Assembly: GCF_000013725.1 (NCBI RefSeq) | Contig: NC_007955.1 | Span: 1,953,579 to 2,017,578 of the forward strand | Length of the DNA: 64,000 bases | Direction of reading: 5' to 3' | From: Methanococcoides burtonii DSM 6242 | Lineage (GTDB): Archaea > Halobacteriota > Methanosarcinia > Methanosarcinales > Methanosarcinaceae | Shown: positions 28,039-37,498 of the stretch, piece after piece | Layout: every line of letters starts with the position of its first letter | How positions within the stretch are numbered: position 1 is the first letter of the stretch | Made by a program: the position numbers and the translations under genes | The notes under the pieces: generated by a model | What the model saw: only the letters and a program-made list of their open reading frames with translations | What the model was told of the DNA's origin: nothing | Database searches by the model: none

Positions 28039-28914
28039 TCAGCATATGACCAGTTCATGCAATACATCTGTTTTTGATATCATTCCTCTTGGAATTCCAT
28101 CAATGGTGACGATTAATCTTCCGATATTGTGTTCATTGAACAAGTGAACTGCATCACTAAGGGATGAATCGCCATCAATAGTAATGACATTCTTTGTCAT
28201 TATGTCTTTTATTTTCAGGGTCATCTTCCCGCTTGCAAGGGTTTCTCCGATATCCATGAAAGTTACCATTCCTACTATCTTTCCATTATCTTCCACTGGA
28301 GCGCCATGTATCTTGTTCGTGATAAAAATGCGAGCTGCTTCCTGAATGGTATAATTTGGTTCTACGGAAATAGTGTCCTTTTTGATGTAATGTTTGACTG
28401 ATTTTTTTGGTAGTGATACCATTTCTGTTATTGTGAAAAGAAGCGAGTTCTCAGTATCGTCCCTGCCAACTACTTCTCCTCGCACTATCAGTCGATTCAC
28501 CGGAGTTGGTCCCACTTGCACCCGATCCCCACTATTAAATGCCTTGATGTTCCCAAGTACTTTTATCCTGCCATTGCACAGATCCGGATGTCTCACTGTT
28601 GTAAAACTGATCTCTGCAACCGTGGCACCGTTAACGATCGTTTCATTTTTATAGATCGGGACTTCTGCTTCCTTGTCCATTGCAGTTACGTTCAGGGCTT
28701 CATATGCATCACCGGTCGCTCTGTATCCGCCTTTTGGACCTGGTACTCCCTCTACAAGTCCCAACATTTTAAGCGATTGCATCTGGTTCCTGACAGTCCC
28801 TGGATTCCTATCTATTAGCTCGGCAATTTCTTCGCCTTTAACTGCTGATGCCTTCTGGCGCTGAAGGTTGATCAATTCAATGATTATCTCTTTTTGAATA
28901 GGGGTTAATTCCAT
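28039..28914 (-). CDS. HTH and CBS-domain transcriptional regulator
   Basis: A 291-residue archaeal regulator: residues 1-70 form a winged helix (LTPIQKEIIIEL, then RNPGTVRNQMQSLKMLGLV), residues 75-165 a beta-rich linker domain, and residues 170-291 two CBS domains (HYIKKDTISVEP and IKDIMTKNVITID). The layout matches COG2524-type proteins, thought to sense adenylate or SAM through CBS. A GGTGAGC site precedes ATG 28914. Its regulon is unknown. Confidence 0.87.
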   Translation of the reverse strand: MELTPIQKEIIIELINLQRQKASAVKGEEIAELIDRNPGTVRNQMQSLKMLGLVEGVPGPKGGYRATGDAYEALNVTAMDKEAEVPIYKNETIVNGATVAEISFTTVRHPDLCNGRIKVLGNIKAFNSGDRVQVGPTPVNRLIVRGEVVGRDDTENSLLFTITEMVSLPKKSVKHYIKKDTISVEPNYTIQEAARIFITNKIHGAPVEDNGKIVGMVTFMDIGETLASGKMTLKIKDIMTKNVITIDGDSSLSDAVHLFNEHNIGRLIVTIDGIPRGMISKTDVLHELVIC

Positions 28915-29089
28915 AAGCTCACCGTTATCTCCTAGTGGATTTATCTGAATAGGGCTATATATACATGTTGTAAGAATTGCAATGAATGATAATTAATAAT
29001 TTTTTGTTTAAGGGTTATACTTCGAGGAACACTAATATATAGCTTATGCGAGTTTGAAGCTGATTATAGTTAATTATAGGTAAATGATC

Positions 29090-30160
29090 ATGATATTTGA
29101 GAAGATTCACACGGTTCCTACTTCGGACGAACTTATCGATAAAGCGTTTCGGAGGGCAGCACGTGCAAAGGCAGGAAAGACTGTAAGGGATAAAGATGGT
29201 GCAATGAAAGCACATGAGTCAATGATAATGACCTCAGGAAATATCCTCTCTGATAATCTTGCAAATATTGTCAGGCGTTTTCCAAACTTTGATGATCTTT
29301 CAAATTTCTATTTTGAACTTACTGATATTGTAGTAGGCATTGATGACCTTCGTTTAGCTCTCGGGTCTGCTGATTGGGCAAGTAACAAGATCCATGAGAT
29401 ATCAAGGGAATATGTGGGTAAGATAAGAAAAAGCAAGGACCCGGTAAAGACCCGTAAAGAGGCATTTGGACGTATGGCTTCTGTAATAGGTACTATTAAT
29501 AAACACCTTCTTTTTCTGAACGATGCCCGCAATATAATGAGGAAGTTCCCGGATGTACGCGAGGAACCTACTATTGTAGTCGCAGGTTATCCTAATGTTG
29601 GTAAGTCCAGCTTTGTTTCAATGGCTACCGGTGCAAGACCTGAAGTGGCTTCTTATCCGTTTACAACAAAAGGTGTTCTCATCGGTCATTTTGAAAGAGG
29701 ATATGATCGATATCAGGTTATTGATACTCCTGGACTTCTTGACAGGCCAATGTCTGAAAGGAACAATGTAGAGCTTCAGGCGATCACTGCGATAAAGCAT
29801 CTTGATGCTGTTGTACTTTTCATTCTCGATGCAAGTGAAACATGTGGTTACGAGATAGCTGATCAGAAACGTCTTCTTGATGAAGTTGTAGCAAACTTTG
29901 AAATGCCGGTCTATGTTGTTGCGAACAAATGCGACCATGATCTCTTTAAAATACCTGATTTTGTTGATGCAAAAATGTCAACAGCAACAGGTGAGAATCT
30001 CGATTCTATCGTTGACAAGCTTGTTGAGATGGTAATAGAGACCAAAAAAGAAAAGGAAGCAAAAGAAGCGGCTGAAGTAGCAGCTAGAAAATTAAGCGAA
30101 GAAATGGCCGAAGAAGCAGCACTATTAAGTGAAGAACTCGATGAAGCTGATCTTGAATGA
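29090..30160 (+). CDS. NOG1-type GTPase
   Basis: Ribosome-biogenesis GTPase of 356 residues. The N-terminal helical bundle begins IFEKIHTVPTSDELIDKAF, a hallmark of NOG1. The G domain has G1 GYPNVGKSS, G3 DTPGLLD and G4 NKCD. The last 45 residues are an Ala/Glu/Lys-rich helix. NOG1 acts in large-subunit maturation in eukaryotes and is conserved in archaea. ATG 29090 is preferred to 29084 from the family N-terminus. Confidence 0.92.
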   Translation: MIFEKIHTVPTSDELIDKAFRRAARAKAGKTVRDKDGAMKAHESMIMTSGNILSDNLANIVRRFPNFDDLSNFYFELTDIVVGIDDLRLALGSADWASNKIHEISREYVGKIRKSKDPVKTRKEAFGRMASVIGTINKHLLFLNDARNIMRKFPDVREEPTIVVAGYPNVGKSSFVSMATGARPEVASYPFTTKGVLIGHFERGYDRYQVIDTPGLLDRPMSERNNVELQAITAIKHLDAVVLFILDASETCGYEIADQKRLLDEVVANFEMPVYVVANKCDHDLFKIPDFVDAKMSTATGENLDSIVDKLVEMVIETKKEKEAKEAAEVAARKLSEEMAEEAALLSEELDEADLE

Positions 30161-30205
30161 TTTCAAGAAATAATATAAAATGAACATGTCCTTTAAAGGA
30201 CCTGG

Positions 30206-31318
30206 TCAGAGTACTTTTTCCATTATCTTTAAAGCTCTTTTTATTTCATCCATGGATGTTGCATAAGACATTCGTATATAGCCATCTCCGTTTTTACCAA
30301 AAGCTGTTCCTGGCACAACCACTACCCCGTTAGCTACCAGCTTGGTAGCAACTTCGGTGCTGTTCTCTACTTTCGGGAACATGTAGAACGCACCCTTTGG
30401 CGCTTCACATTCCATTCCGAGTGCATTGACGCCTTCAACGAGGACATCCCTGCGGCTTTTGAACTCATCTCGCATCATATATACAAAGTCCTGTGGGCCG
30501 GTAGTGGCAGCAAGGGCTGCTTTTTGCGCAATGGAGTTCGCGCATGCCTGCACATATTGATGGACCTTTAGCATCTGGTTGGTATATTCTTGGCTCGCAG
30601 CAGTATAGCCGACACGCCATCCGGTCATAGCATATGTCTTTGAGAATGCATTGACAGTTATGACATTGTCAGTGAACTTTGCAGGGCTGACGTGCTCTCC
30701 TTCGTAAAGGAAATGTTCGTAGACCTCATCGGAAATAAGTGTGATGTCATTATCGTCTGCAATCTCAGCATAGGCTTTGATGTCGCTTTTTGAAAGCACT
30801 CCGCCGGTAGGATTACAAGGTGAGTTCACAATGACTGCTTTTGTTTTAGGGGTGATACTCTCCATGACGTTTTCCGGCCGCATGGTAAGATCATCTCCCA
30901 GAGGGACTCCAACTACCTTTCCACCCATGAAGCCTGCAAGGGCATTATAGGATACAAATCCCGGGTCGGAGATTATTATTTCATCTCCCGGATCAATGAG
31001 GGCTGCGATAGCTATTTCCAGCGCTTCGGAAGCACCTGATGTAACAATGATACCGTCAGGACTTACCTCGAAACCATTTTGTTCTCTGAACTTCTGGCTT
31101 AATGCTTCCCTTAGTTCAACGATCCCTGCTCCGTATGTGTATCCGGTAAATCCTTCATTAATGGCATCGATGGCTGCCTGTCGGATGTGGCCGGGTGTAT
31201 CAAAATCCGGTTGTCCAAGTCCCAGATTGACCGCATCTGAACCGGCAGCCTCGAACATCTTTCTAATGCCTGAAATATCAATATCCAGAACACGCTGTGC
31301 AAATCCTCTGCCGCTCAT
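30206..31318 (-). CDS. Class I/II pyridoxal phosphate aminotransferase
   Basis: Aspartate-aminotransferase-superfamily enzyme of 370 residues. The PLP lysine is in NAFSKTYAMTGWR; NSPCNPTGG and SDEVYEHF contact the cofactor, and YIRMSYAT carries the carboxylate-binding arginine. Substrate cannot be settled: aspartate, alanine or aromatic amino acids are all possible in archaea. GGAGA precedes ATG 31318. It is the last gene of a five-gene minus-strand operon with hxlB. Confidence 0.9.
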   Translation of the reverse strand: MSGRGFAQRVLDIDISGIRKMFEAAGSDAVNLGLGQPDFDTPGHIRQAAIDAINEGFTGYTYGAGIVELREALSQKFREQNGFEVSPDGIIVTSGASEALEIAIAALIDPGDEIIISDPGFVSYNALAGFMGGKVVGVPLGDDLTMRPENVMESITPKTKAVIVNSPCNPTGGVLSKSDIKAYAEIADDNDITLISDEVYEHFLYEGEHVSPAKFTDNVITVNAFSKTYAMTGWRVGYTAASQEYTNQMLKVHQYVQACANSIAQKAALAATTGPQDFVYMMRDEFKSRRDVLVEGVNALGMECEAPKGAFYMFPKVENSTEVATKLVANGVVVVPGTAFGKNGDGYIRMSYATSMDEIKRALKIMEKVL

Positions 31319-31330
31319 GATATATTCTCC

Positions 31331-31939
31331 TTACTCTAGTTTTGCATGACGTGACTTAAGGTCGTCCTCGGATGCTCCTGTAATGGAGATGATCTCTGCA
31401 ATAACTGCATCGAGGAATACGAGGGATGATATCTCAAAAGAAGTTCCCAGTGGTGTGAGAAGTGAATACTCTCCACGCATATGTCTTTCAAGGTATCCGC
31501 CAGTATCATCCTTTGTCCTTCCCTTTATTTCCATAGCGACATCTGAAAGATTACCAAGTGTGGAATTAGGGTTGGATGTAACGGTGATGAGCTTTGCTCC
31601 GATATCCTTTGTGATCTTTCCAAGATTGGAAATTGATTTAGTTTCTCCTGATCCTGATATTGTGACAACTACATCTTCTGGATGAACTGCAGGGGTAGTG
31701 GATTCTCCAACTACGTAGGACTTCAAACCAAGGTGCATCAGACGCATTGCAAATGCTTTTCCTACAAGACCTGACCTTCCAGCACCCATTACAAATACGC
31801 TGTCCGCTTCAAGGATGGTTGATATCATATTTCTGATACTTTCCTTGTCAAGATCCTCAGCAACACTTTCAAGATGGTGTGCTATAAGTTGCATGGATGA
31901 GATCAAATGCTCACATTTTATTGAAGATACGTCTTTCAT
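31331..31939 (-). CDS. hxlB: 6-phospho-3-hexuloisomerase
   Basis: SIS-domain isomerase of 202 residues converting 3-hexulose 6-phosphate to fructose 6-phosphate. In archaea lacking the oxidative pentose phosphate pathway the reverse reaction supplies ribulose 5-phosphate and formaldehyde. Motifs: GAGRSGLVGKAFAMRL, TISGSGET and HMRGEY. The partner hexulose-phosphate synthase is not in this window. It sits 12 bp from the aminotransferase gene. Confidence 0.92.
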   Translation of the reverse strand: MKDVSSIKCEHLISSMQLIAHHLESVAEDLDKESIRNMISTILEADSVFVMGAGRSGLVGKAFAMRLMHLGLKSYVVGESTTPAVHPEDVVVTISGSGETKSISNLGKITKDIGAKLITVTSNPNSTLGNLSDVAMEIKGRTKDDTGGYLERHMRGEYSLLTPLGTSFEISSLVFLDAVIAEIISITGASEDDLKSRHAKLE

Positions 31940-31957
31940 AACTATTCATTCCTTTCA

Positions 31958-32470
31958 TTATTTAGGGGCATCTCTGTGCTTGCCCTCATCTTTATATGTA
32001 ATATCTTTCACTTTCCATCCCTCTATATCCTTGAATTCATCATATAATCGAGCAATATCTGAATCGTCACCGTTCCAGTAGATGTCAATGTGCACATCAT
32101 CCTTCTTCAAATCTTCGATTATGGACTCTGCCAGATAGTAAAGTGCTTTGTTACTGTAAAATGGGATGTTGAACATTGCCCGATATCCATTTTGTGCTTT
32201 CGCATAGGATACCAGGATATATCCGCTACTTTCATATTCTGTGATCTTGTCGAAATCGCATACGATCTCTGTTTCATGGACTGCCGTTTTGTCTATCTTT
32301 GAGATGCTGATGAGGGTCTGCCCAACAATAACCTCGGGTGTCTGGCGGCCATACCAGATGGCTATCTTTCCATAGGTGCAGACAATATTGACCTCATCTG
32401 TTCCCATTGCATAAGAGGACAATGAATGAGTGACCTCTTTTGGAGTTTGTTTTTGTTCAGTGGTATCCAT
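31958..32470 (-). CDS. Hypothetical protein in the Era-like GTPase operon
   Basis: A 170-residue soluble alpha/beta protein with no recognised motif; notable are CTYGKIAIWYGRQTP and HIDIYWNGDDSD. It lies 17 bp after the DUF2073 gene and 18 bp before hxlB, so it is in the same operon. The name of the family is not known to me, and the context does not define a role. Confidence 0.65.
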   Translation of the reverse strand: MDTTEQKQTPKEVTHSLSSYAMGTDEVNIVCTYGKIAIWYGRQTPEVIVGQTLISISKIDKTAVHETEIVCDFDKITEYESSGYILVSYAKAQNGYRAMFNIPFYSNKALYYLAESIIEDLKKDDVHIDIYWNGDDSDIARLYDEFKDIEGWKVKDITYKDEGKHRDAPK

Positions 32471-32487
32471 TAGTGTCCCACATCGAA

Positions 32488-32847
32488 TTATTTGCTTGAG
32501 ACAAGTGCACTTATCATGTCACGGTCTTTCTTCAAGGTCTTCAGCTTGTTGGCAGGTCCAATTACTGTAAGTCGGGTTCGAACTACATTTTTCTTGAACA
32601 GTTTTCCAAGCAATGAGTTGTCCGTTTGGCTTGGATAACTTTCCATCTCAATACCTGCAAAATCGTCAGGCTCGATCAGTGTCATTGTCATTTCGATAAG
32701 GCTTGCTTCTTCTTCAGGGGTAAGGCCCCTTTCAAGAACAAGGATCTTCCCGCCCTTTACTTCATCAATAATAAATCGGACTTTTTCCACAGGTTGCATC
32801 TTTGCAAGCCTGTCCTCTGAGACTAAGTCCATTTGAATTCCCTGCAT
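32488..32847 (-). CDS. DUF2073 protein
   Basis: A 119-residue archaeal protein of the DUF2073 family, which is regularly found beside Era-like GTPases. Key segment: KGGKILVLERGLTPEEEASLIEMTM. The start is ATG 32847, with GGTGAT 4 nt upstream; a GTG at 32856 overlaps the GTPase stop codon. It may be a partner of the GTPase. Confidence 0.85.
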   Translation of the reverse strand: MQGIQMDLVSEDRLAKMQPVEKVRFIIDEVKGGKILVLERGLTPEEEASLIEMTMTLIEPDDFAGIEMESYPSQTDNSLLGKLFKKNVVRTRLTVIGPANKLKTLKKDRDMISALVSSK

Positions 32848-32852
32848 ATCGA

Positions 32853-33476
32853 TCACCCAAACCTTTTTGCAACTTCATCGTAGAACGTATCGATGTTCTT
32901 TCCTTCAAGGGCAGATATGGCTACCATTGGATGTTGCGGAAATGCCTCTCTTATTGAAGTGGCTGAAGATTCCGGAAGGTCTGTCTTGTTGGCAACGATA
33001 AGTAATGGTAAGTTCCTTGCTTCCATATTGCCTATTACTGTAACATTTACCTGGGTATATGGGTCTTCAGTTGCATCCATTACCAGGATTACTCCGTCAA
33101 GGTTCTCCAGCCACTTCACGGCTTCAATTACCCCCTCGGTCGCTTCTTTTGCTCTTCTTTTGGATTCTGCTTCGTTCATTCCCAGTTCCATGAACTCATG
33201 GAAATCGATCTTTGTTGCAAGTCCGGGTGTATCAATTATATCCAGACTTATCGATCCACCGTTTGATTGGATGGTCACTCCCTCTCGTCGTCTTGCACGG
33301 CGGGTTTCGTGAGCAATGTGGGATACTGAACCCATGGCATCGCCTGTCCAGTCCCGGAGTATCCGGTTTGCAAGTGTGGTCTTTCCTGCATTGGGTGGAC
33401 CATAAATACCGATTCGTGCATTCTTTTTGTTAAACAGCCTTTTGAAGAATTTCTTAAATGATCCCATTACGCCCAT
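32853..33476 (-). CDS. Era-like GTP-binding protein
   Basis: A 207-residue translation-factor-class GTPase. G1 is GPPNAGKTT (26-34), G3 DTPG, G4 NKTD and G5 SALEG. A basic N-terminal segment (KKFFKRLFNKK) may bind RNA or membrane. It lacks the KH domain of bacterial Era. Start ATG 33476 has GGAGG 6 nt upstream; the frame extends to 33512 without support. It heads the operon with DUF2073, an unknown protein, hxlB and an aminotransferase. Confidence 0.9.
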   Translation of the reverse strand: MGVMGSFKKFFKRLFNKKNARIGIYGPPNAGKTTLANRILRDWTGDAMGSVSHIAHETRRARRREGVTIQSNGGSISLDIIDTPGLATKIDFHEFMELGMNEAESKRRAKEATEGVIEAVKWLENLDGVILVMDATEDPYTQVNVTVIGNMEARNLPLLIVANKTDLPESSATSIREAFPQHPMVAISALEGKNIDTFYDEVAKRFG

Positions 33477-33617
33477 AAGTTCCCTCCGTTTTAGAACAGA
33501 AATCCTATTCAAATCTATATGTTTTGATATTACTCATGCCTTATAAATAATCGCCTGAGTATCATTATTCGAATTGTGGTTTATTAAATACGTTATAATA
33601 AATAATCATTCTGGATT

Positions 33618-34625
33618 TTATTTGTTTTGAATTAGTGCCATCGATAGATTGATCGCAAGCTCTGCAATGTTGGACCCATAATCTCCTATCCTGTCAAGAC
33701 TGTCTGCCACAGTACCAAGTGCAACAATGGATTCGGGTGACTCAAGTGTTAAAAGAGATGCATCAAGTGCATTTATCTTGATCTTTGTATCATCCGCTCT
33801 TGAAATTACCCTGTTCGCAAGTTCCGTGTTCTGAGTGTACAATGCCTCAATAGCATCCTCTACCATTTTACTTGAGGCTTCTGTCGAAGTTTCTATAAGA
33901 TACATTGTCTCGACAGGGATATGGATCACCAATGTAGGTATTATTGCTGCAATTTTTGCAGCGTGGTCGGCAATACGTTCAAGGGAACTTGCAGCGAGCC
34001 TCAGATCGTGATATTCATCTATCGTAGTCTCAGATGTATCCGGGATGCGTTTTCCACGCAGTACTGCTCGGAATTGCTTTGATATCAACATGAATAGTCG
34101 GTCAACTTCATCATCACGCTCTACAACATCAAGGGCAAGATCATGGTCCTTTTCTTTTAAAGCCTGTATAGCATCCTTTAGCATGGAATTGGAAATAAGG
34201 AACATCCGCCGAACACTTTTTTTAATGGATACTTCGTTTGGGTTCAAAAGATCCTGGATGAGTACCGTTTTTGCTGTCTCCTCTATTATTTCAGGTCCAA
34301 TAAGTTTATGGCAAATATTTCGGATTATCTTTTTTTGTTCTGCCTGTATCCTGTTTGCACGAAGTTCAATTAGGTCGGAGCCGGAAAGGTATGCAGCAAT
34401 AAGTGTCCGTATGAGGCTGTCTCCGCTGTAGCTGCTAACATCGATCACATTCTTTTTCTGAACGGAGGTTGCAGCTTCCATTGCCATAATTGTGAGGGAA
34501 CCATCTTGTTGTGGCTGAAGTGCAACCTGGGATCCGGTAGTTATTCCGACTCTTTCTGCCCATTTTTTTGGAAGTGATACAATGTATGTGGACCCGCCGG
34601 TCCGCTGTATCTTTCGTGTTTCTAT
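33618..34625 (-). CDS. PhoU-family regulator with N-terminal AbrB/SpoVT-like domain; probable ATA start
   Basis: A 335-residue protein if translation starts at ATA 34625. Residues 1-50 form a swapped-hairpin AbrB/SpoVT-like domain (ETRKIQRTGGSTYIVSLPKKW), the usual N-terminus of archaeal PhoU-like regulators. Two PhoU helical bundles follow (about 100-215 and 220-330) with ERIADHA and DRIGDYG, the metal-binding motifs. The reading frame upstream contains no ATG, GTG or TTG before an in-frame stop. The first downstream ATG, 34499, would delete the conserved domain. GGAGAG lies 6 nt before the ATA. PhoU proteins repress phosphate uptake; no pst genes are nearby. Confidence 0.85.
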   Translation of the reverse strand: METRKIQRTGGSTYIVSLPKKWAERVGITTGSQVALQPQQDGSLTIMAMEAATSVQKKNVIDVSSYSGDSLIRTLIAAYLSGSDLIELRANRIQAEQKKIIRNICHKLIGPEIIEETAKTVLIQDLLNPNEVSIKKSVRRMFLISNSMLKDAIQALKEKDHDLALDVVERDDEVDRLFMLISKQFRAVLRGKRIPDTSETTIDEYHDLRLAASSLERIADHAAKIAAIIPTLVIHIPVETMYLIETSTEASSKMVEDAIEALYTQNTELANRVISRADDTKIKINALDASLLTLESPESIVALGTVADSLDRIGDYGSNIAELAINLSMALIQNK

Positions 34626-34631
34626 AATGAT

Positions 34632-34637
34632 CTCTCC
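34632..34637 (-). promoter_or_regulatory. Ribosome binding site of the PhoU gene
   Basis: GGAGAG on the minus strand (as part of AAGGAGAG) has a 6-nt spacer to ATA 34625. Six nucleotides is a normal spacing for this genome, and the site has no ATG, GTG or TTG at a matching distance. Confidence 0.6.
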
Positions 34638-34719
34638 TTTTTCGAACCATTCTATATATTAAAGGTTGCATATATATTCATATGTCTGATGTGTCATTCT
34701 CTTTCTGGTTCTAAATAGT

Positions 34720-35355
34720 TCAAAAACCGTATTTCCCTATAAGGGGGACAAATATCACTTCTCCCATCGCTTTATGGGTGATGTTGCCTTTGCTGTCTTT
34801 CTTTACGACGACAAGGGTTTGATATTGTGTTCCTACCGGGATCACCATTATACCGTTCTTTGACAATTGTTCTCTAAGTGGTGGTGGGACCTCAGGTGCC
34901 ACTGAAGTCACAGCGATGCGGTCGTATGGGGCATGTTCAGGCAGACCGCAGGATCCGTCATCATGTACCACAGTGACATTTGAATATCCTGCTCTTTCAA
35001 GGTTGTTCCTGGCAAGGTCCACAAGTTCTGGAATGCGTTCGACCGTGTAGACTTTCCCATTCTCACCTGCAAGCTCAGCCATTACAGCAGCATTATATCC
35101 TGAACCGCTACCGATCTCCAGAATAGTCATTCCCTCAGTAATTTTCAGGAGATCGCACATTATGGCGACCATATGGGGTGCGGAGATCGTTTGATCATAT
35201 CCGATGGGTAATGGAGTGTCTGCATAAGCAAAACTTTGCATATCCTCAGGTAAAAAAAGATGTCTCGGGACCTTTTTCATAGCATTGAGCACTCGCTGAT
35301 CGGTCCCGTTAGCTTTCAGTGCTCTTATCAATACCTCTTGTCCCTTTGACTCCAT
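34720..35355 (-). CDS. pcm: Protein-L-isoaspartate O-methyltransferase
   Basis: Repairs isoaspartyl residues using SAM; 211 residues. The SAM motif I is [14 protein letters not shown], the substrate loop is [13 protein letters not shown] and the post-I motif VYTVERI. The C-terminal VPLIGKYGF is a family signature. Start ATG 35355 gives a 28-bp overlap with the upstream zinc-protein gene; a longer start at 35376 would add seven residues. The two genes are translationally coupled. Confidence 0.95.
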   Translation of the reverse strand: MESKGQEVLIRALKANGTDQRVLNAMKKVPRHLFLPEDMQSFAYADTPLPIGYDQTISAPHMVAIMCDLLKITEGMTILEIGSGSGYNAAVMAELAGENGKVYTVERIPELVDLARNNLERAGYSNVTVVHDDGSCGLPEHAPYDRIAVTSVAPEVPPPLREQLSKNGIMVIPVGTQYQTLVVVKKDSKGNITHKAMGEVIFVPLIGKYGF

Positions 35356-35975
35356 GAGGTTTTTCCTTCTCCCCATCCTTGCTTGCGCTTGTCGATGGAA
35401 TAAATGCGCTTGATATACTTGGCAGCAACTCGATCTCCCTTTCGTGATTGGAATGAACCGCCTCTTATCTTTATCTTGGTGATGTGGAACGTTTTTCCTT
35501 CTGCGTTATAGTCTTCACCGACAACGAACTCATATTCTCCGGGAACTTTCTTTTCCAGAGATGTTGAGCCGTTCCTGACCTTCAATGATATTTTTGCAGT
35601 AACTTCATCTGTAGCACGTCCCCAGATCGTATCGATCTTATCGACTTCCTGGCGGTCCACGCGGCGGCCTTCGGATTCAATGGATGTTACAATTATCGGA
35701 TATACTTCTTCAGAGTTCTCATCATCGATCACAAGTTCATCATCGATATATAGCATCTCTTCTGAGTCTATAGGTGCATGAAGGGTAAATGAAATGTCAT
35801 CCTTGCTGACGATCACTTTTGTAACTATGGGCTTCTTCTCTTCAATTACTGTTGTGTGGACTGCTCCACATTCCTGGCACTGTACGACGGGATTCTGCCC
35901 CGCTCTCAATACCTCGTGCTCTACCGATTCCTTTGGTGAACATACAGGACATTCTACTATTACTTCTTCATTCAT
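35328..35975 (-). CDS. HVO_0476-family zinc finger protein
   Basis: A 215-residue archaeal protein with a zinc ribbon at the N-terminus (ECPVC at residues 8-12 and CQECG at 33-37), then acidic beta-rich domains and a basic C-terminal tail ending SWSQRDKRY. Members are conserved in Euryarchaeota and often precede pcm, as here. Function is unknown. [22 protein letters not shown] is the most conserved-looking part and could bind nucleic acid. Confidence 0.8.
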   Translation of the reverse strand: MNEEVIVECPVCSPKESVEHEVLRAGQNPVVQCQECGAVHTTVIEEKKPIVTKVIVSKDDISFTLHAPIDSEEMLYIDDELVIDDENSEEVYPIIVTSIESEGRRVDRQEVDKIDTIWGRATDEVTAKISLKVRNGSTSLEKKVPGEYEFVVGEDYNAEGKTFHITKIKIRGGSFQSRKGDRVAAKYIKRIYSIDKRKQGWGEGKTSWSQRDKRY

Positions 35976-36058
35976 GGTATCTGAGCATATGATTGTTCGG
36001 GGTGTGTATAAACTTAACCATGAACAACTTTATTATCAATGGATTAAGACTGGACTGT

Positions 36059-36928
36059 TCATTTTATTGAAGCAGCATGTGCAGCAATGAATTCGCGAAT
36101 GTATTTTGCACCAAGTATCGCAGTCTGACCGCTATCATACTCCGGGGATATCTCCATCACATCAAAACCTCTGGCAATGGGTGCGAATTCCCGTATGATG
36201 TCCCTAACTTGCACGGATGTAAGTCCAAATGGTTCCGGTGTTCCCACTCCCGGTGCAAACGCAGGGTCAAGTGCATCCATGTCAAGGGATATGTAGATAT
36301 TCTCACAATCAAGATATTCTCTAATCTCGTTGGTAAGTCCCTTTATCCCTTTCTCTGTAACATCTTCGGGAGTATAGTAACGAACGTTGTTCTCTTTGGC
36401 ATAGTCCCATTCTTCCTTTGGACCGCTTCGAATGCCTATGCTGACATAGTTCTCAGTGACCTCTTCGAGAATATGGCGGGAAACACAAGCATGATTATAC
36501 TTCATTCCCTCAAACTCATCCCGGAGGTCAAAATGTGCATCCAATACAACTACTCCGAAATCCTCTCCTGCATGTTTTGCACAGGCTTTCATACATGGTA
36601 GTGTTAGGGAATGTTCTCCACCTATCATTATTGGGAGCTTTCCATCATCAACGATGTTAATGACATCAAGATAAAGCTCATCAAGGACATCGTCCACAAG
36701 AGCTCCTGCTTCGAAATTTCCTGCATCGTGGGCAGGGATCTCTGAAATATCGATATCATAAAAAGAGTTATAACTTTCAAAATTTGCAGTGGCGCTCCTT
36801 ATAGCGTCAGGAGCCCATCTGCTCCCAGCCCTGAACGATGATGTACGATCAAATGGTACTCCAAATATGACGTAGCTGGCAGAATCGTAATCTGCCAGTG
36901 CATCCATCATGCCGGGCTGGTAGAACAT
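36059..36928 (-). CDS. speB: Agmatinase
   Basis: Ureohydrolase converting agmatine to putrescine and urea; 289 residues. The binuclear manganese ligands are visible in GGEHSLT, DAHFDLRDE and SLDMDALDP. It lies 13 bp after the aIF5A gene, the protein modified with a spermidine-derived hypusine, a neighbourhood known in archaea. pdaD, the upstream enzyme, is at 14.5 kb, so arginine to putrescine is complete within this window. ATG 36928 follows GGGAT. Confidence 0.95.
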   Translation of the reverse strand: MFYQPGMMDALADYDSASYVIFGVPFDRTSSFRAGSRWAPDAIRSATANFESYNSFYDIDISEIPAHDAGNFEAGALVDDVLDELYLDVINIVDDGKLPIMIGGEHSLTLPCMKACAKHAGEDFGVVVLDAHFDLRDEFEGMKYNHACVSRHILEEVTENYVSIGIRSGPKEEWDYAKENNVRYYTPEDVTEKGIKGLTNEIREYLDCENIYISLDMDALDPAFAPGVGTPEPFGLTSVQVRDIIREFAPIARGFDVMEISPEYDSGQTAILGAKYIREFIAAHAASIK

Positions 36929-36941
36929 AATATCCCTGTTT

Positions 36942-37325
36942 TTATCTAAGGTCTATCTTCATCTTACCCATAGCTTCAATGTATGTGATATCTTTACCTT
37001 CAGTGACCCTATCCTTGTAGTCTTCAGGGATGGTAAGTTCGAATGTAGTGTAGGTTTCCATATCCATGAGCTGTGCGATGTTGCTGGAAATGGATAGTAC
37101 CTGTGCACTCTTACGCTCGACGATAGGTACGTAGGTCTTAGCGGAAACTGAGCTTATGATGGAACGTTTCTGGCCATCGAATATGCCAATTGCCTCGATC
37201 CTTGCTTTTGCTGATCCGTGCTTACCTGGCTTTGATTTTTGTATGCTCTTGATGACACATGGCTCATCATCGGCAAGGACGTATTTACCTTCTTTAAGTT
37301 CTTTAACCTCTACCTGCTGTTTCAT
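36942..37325 (-). CDS. eif5A: Translation initiation factor aIF5A
   Basis: Archaeal IF5A, 127 residues, promoting peptide-bond formation at difficult motifs. The modified lysine is Lys35 in KPGKHGSAK, where deoxyhypusine or hypusine is formed. The C-terminal OB domain follows. A perfect GGAGGA precedes ATG 37325 by 6 nt. It is in an operon with speB, so polyamine supply and factor modification are co-regulated. Confidence 0.97.
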   Translation of the reverse strand: MKQQVEVKELKEGKYVLADDEPCVIKSIQKSKPGKHGSAKARIEAIGIFDGQKRSIISSVSAKTYVPIVERKSAQVLSISSNIAQLMDMETYTTFELTIPEDYKDRVTEGKDITYIEAMGKMKIDLR

Positions 37326-37498
37326 TTATAATCCTCCTATAATCGCAAAAAACGTAATGTTTTTTATTAATGGATAAATATGTGCTTATAATTCTTTATT
37401 CTATATATCAATCTAACGAACAAAGAAATTCAATGGGCATGGATGTTTCAAAACTATTTAAATGCATATCCTATGTATGTATCCAAATGTTCTACAAT

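Noticed and set aside
30188..30201. 14-nt palindrome GTCCTTTAAAGGAC between convergent genes, considered as bidirectional terminator or regulator site
   Set aside because: It is a simple palindrome without a loop or T-tract, and both flanking genes end here, so no specific function can be argued.
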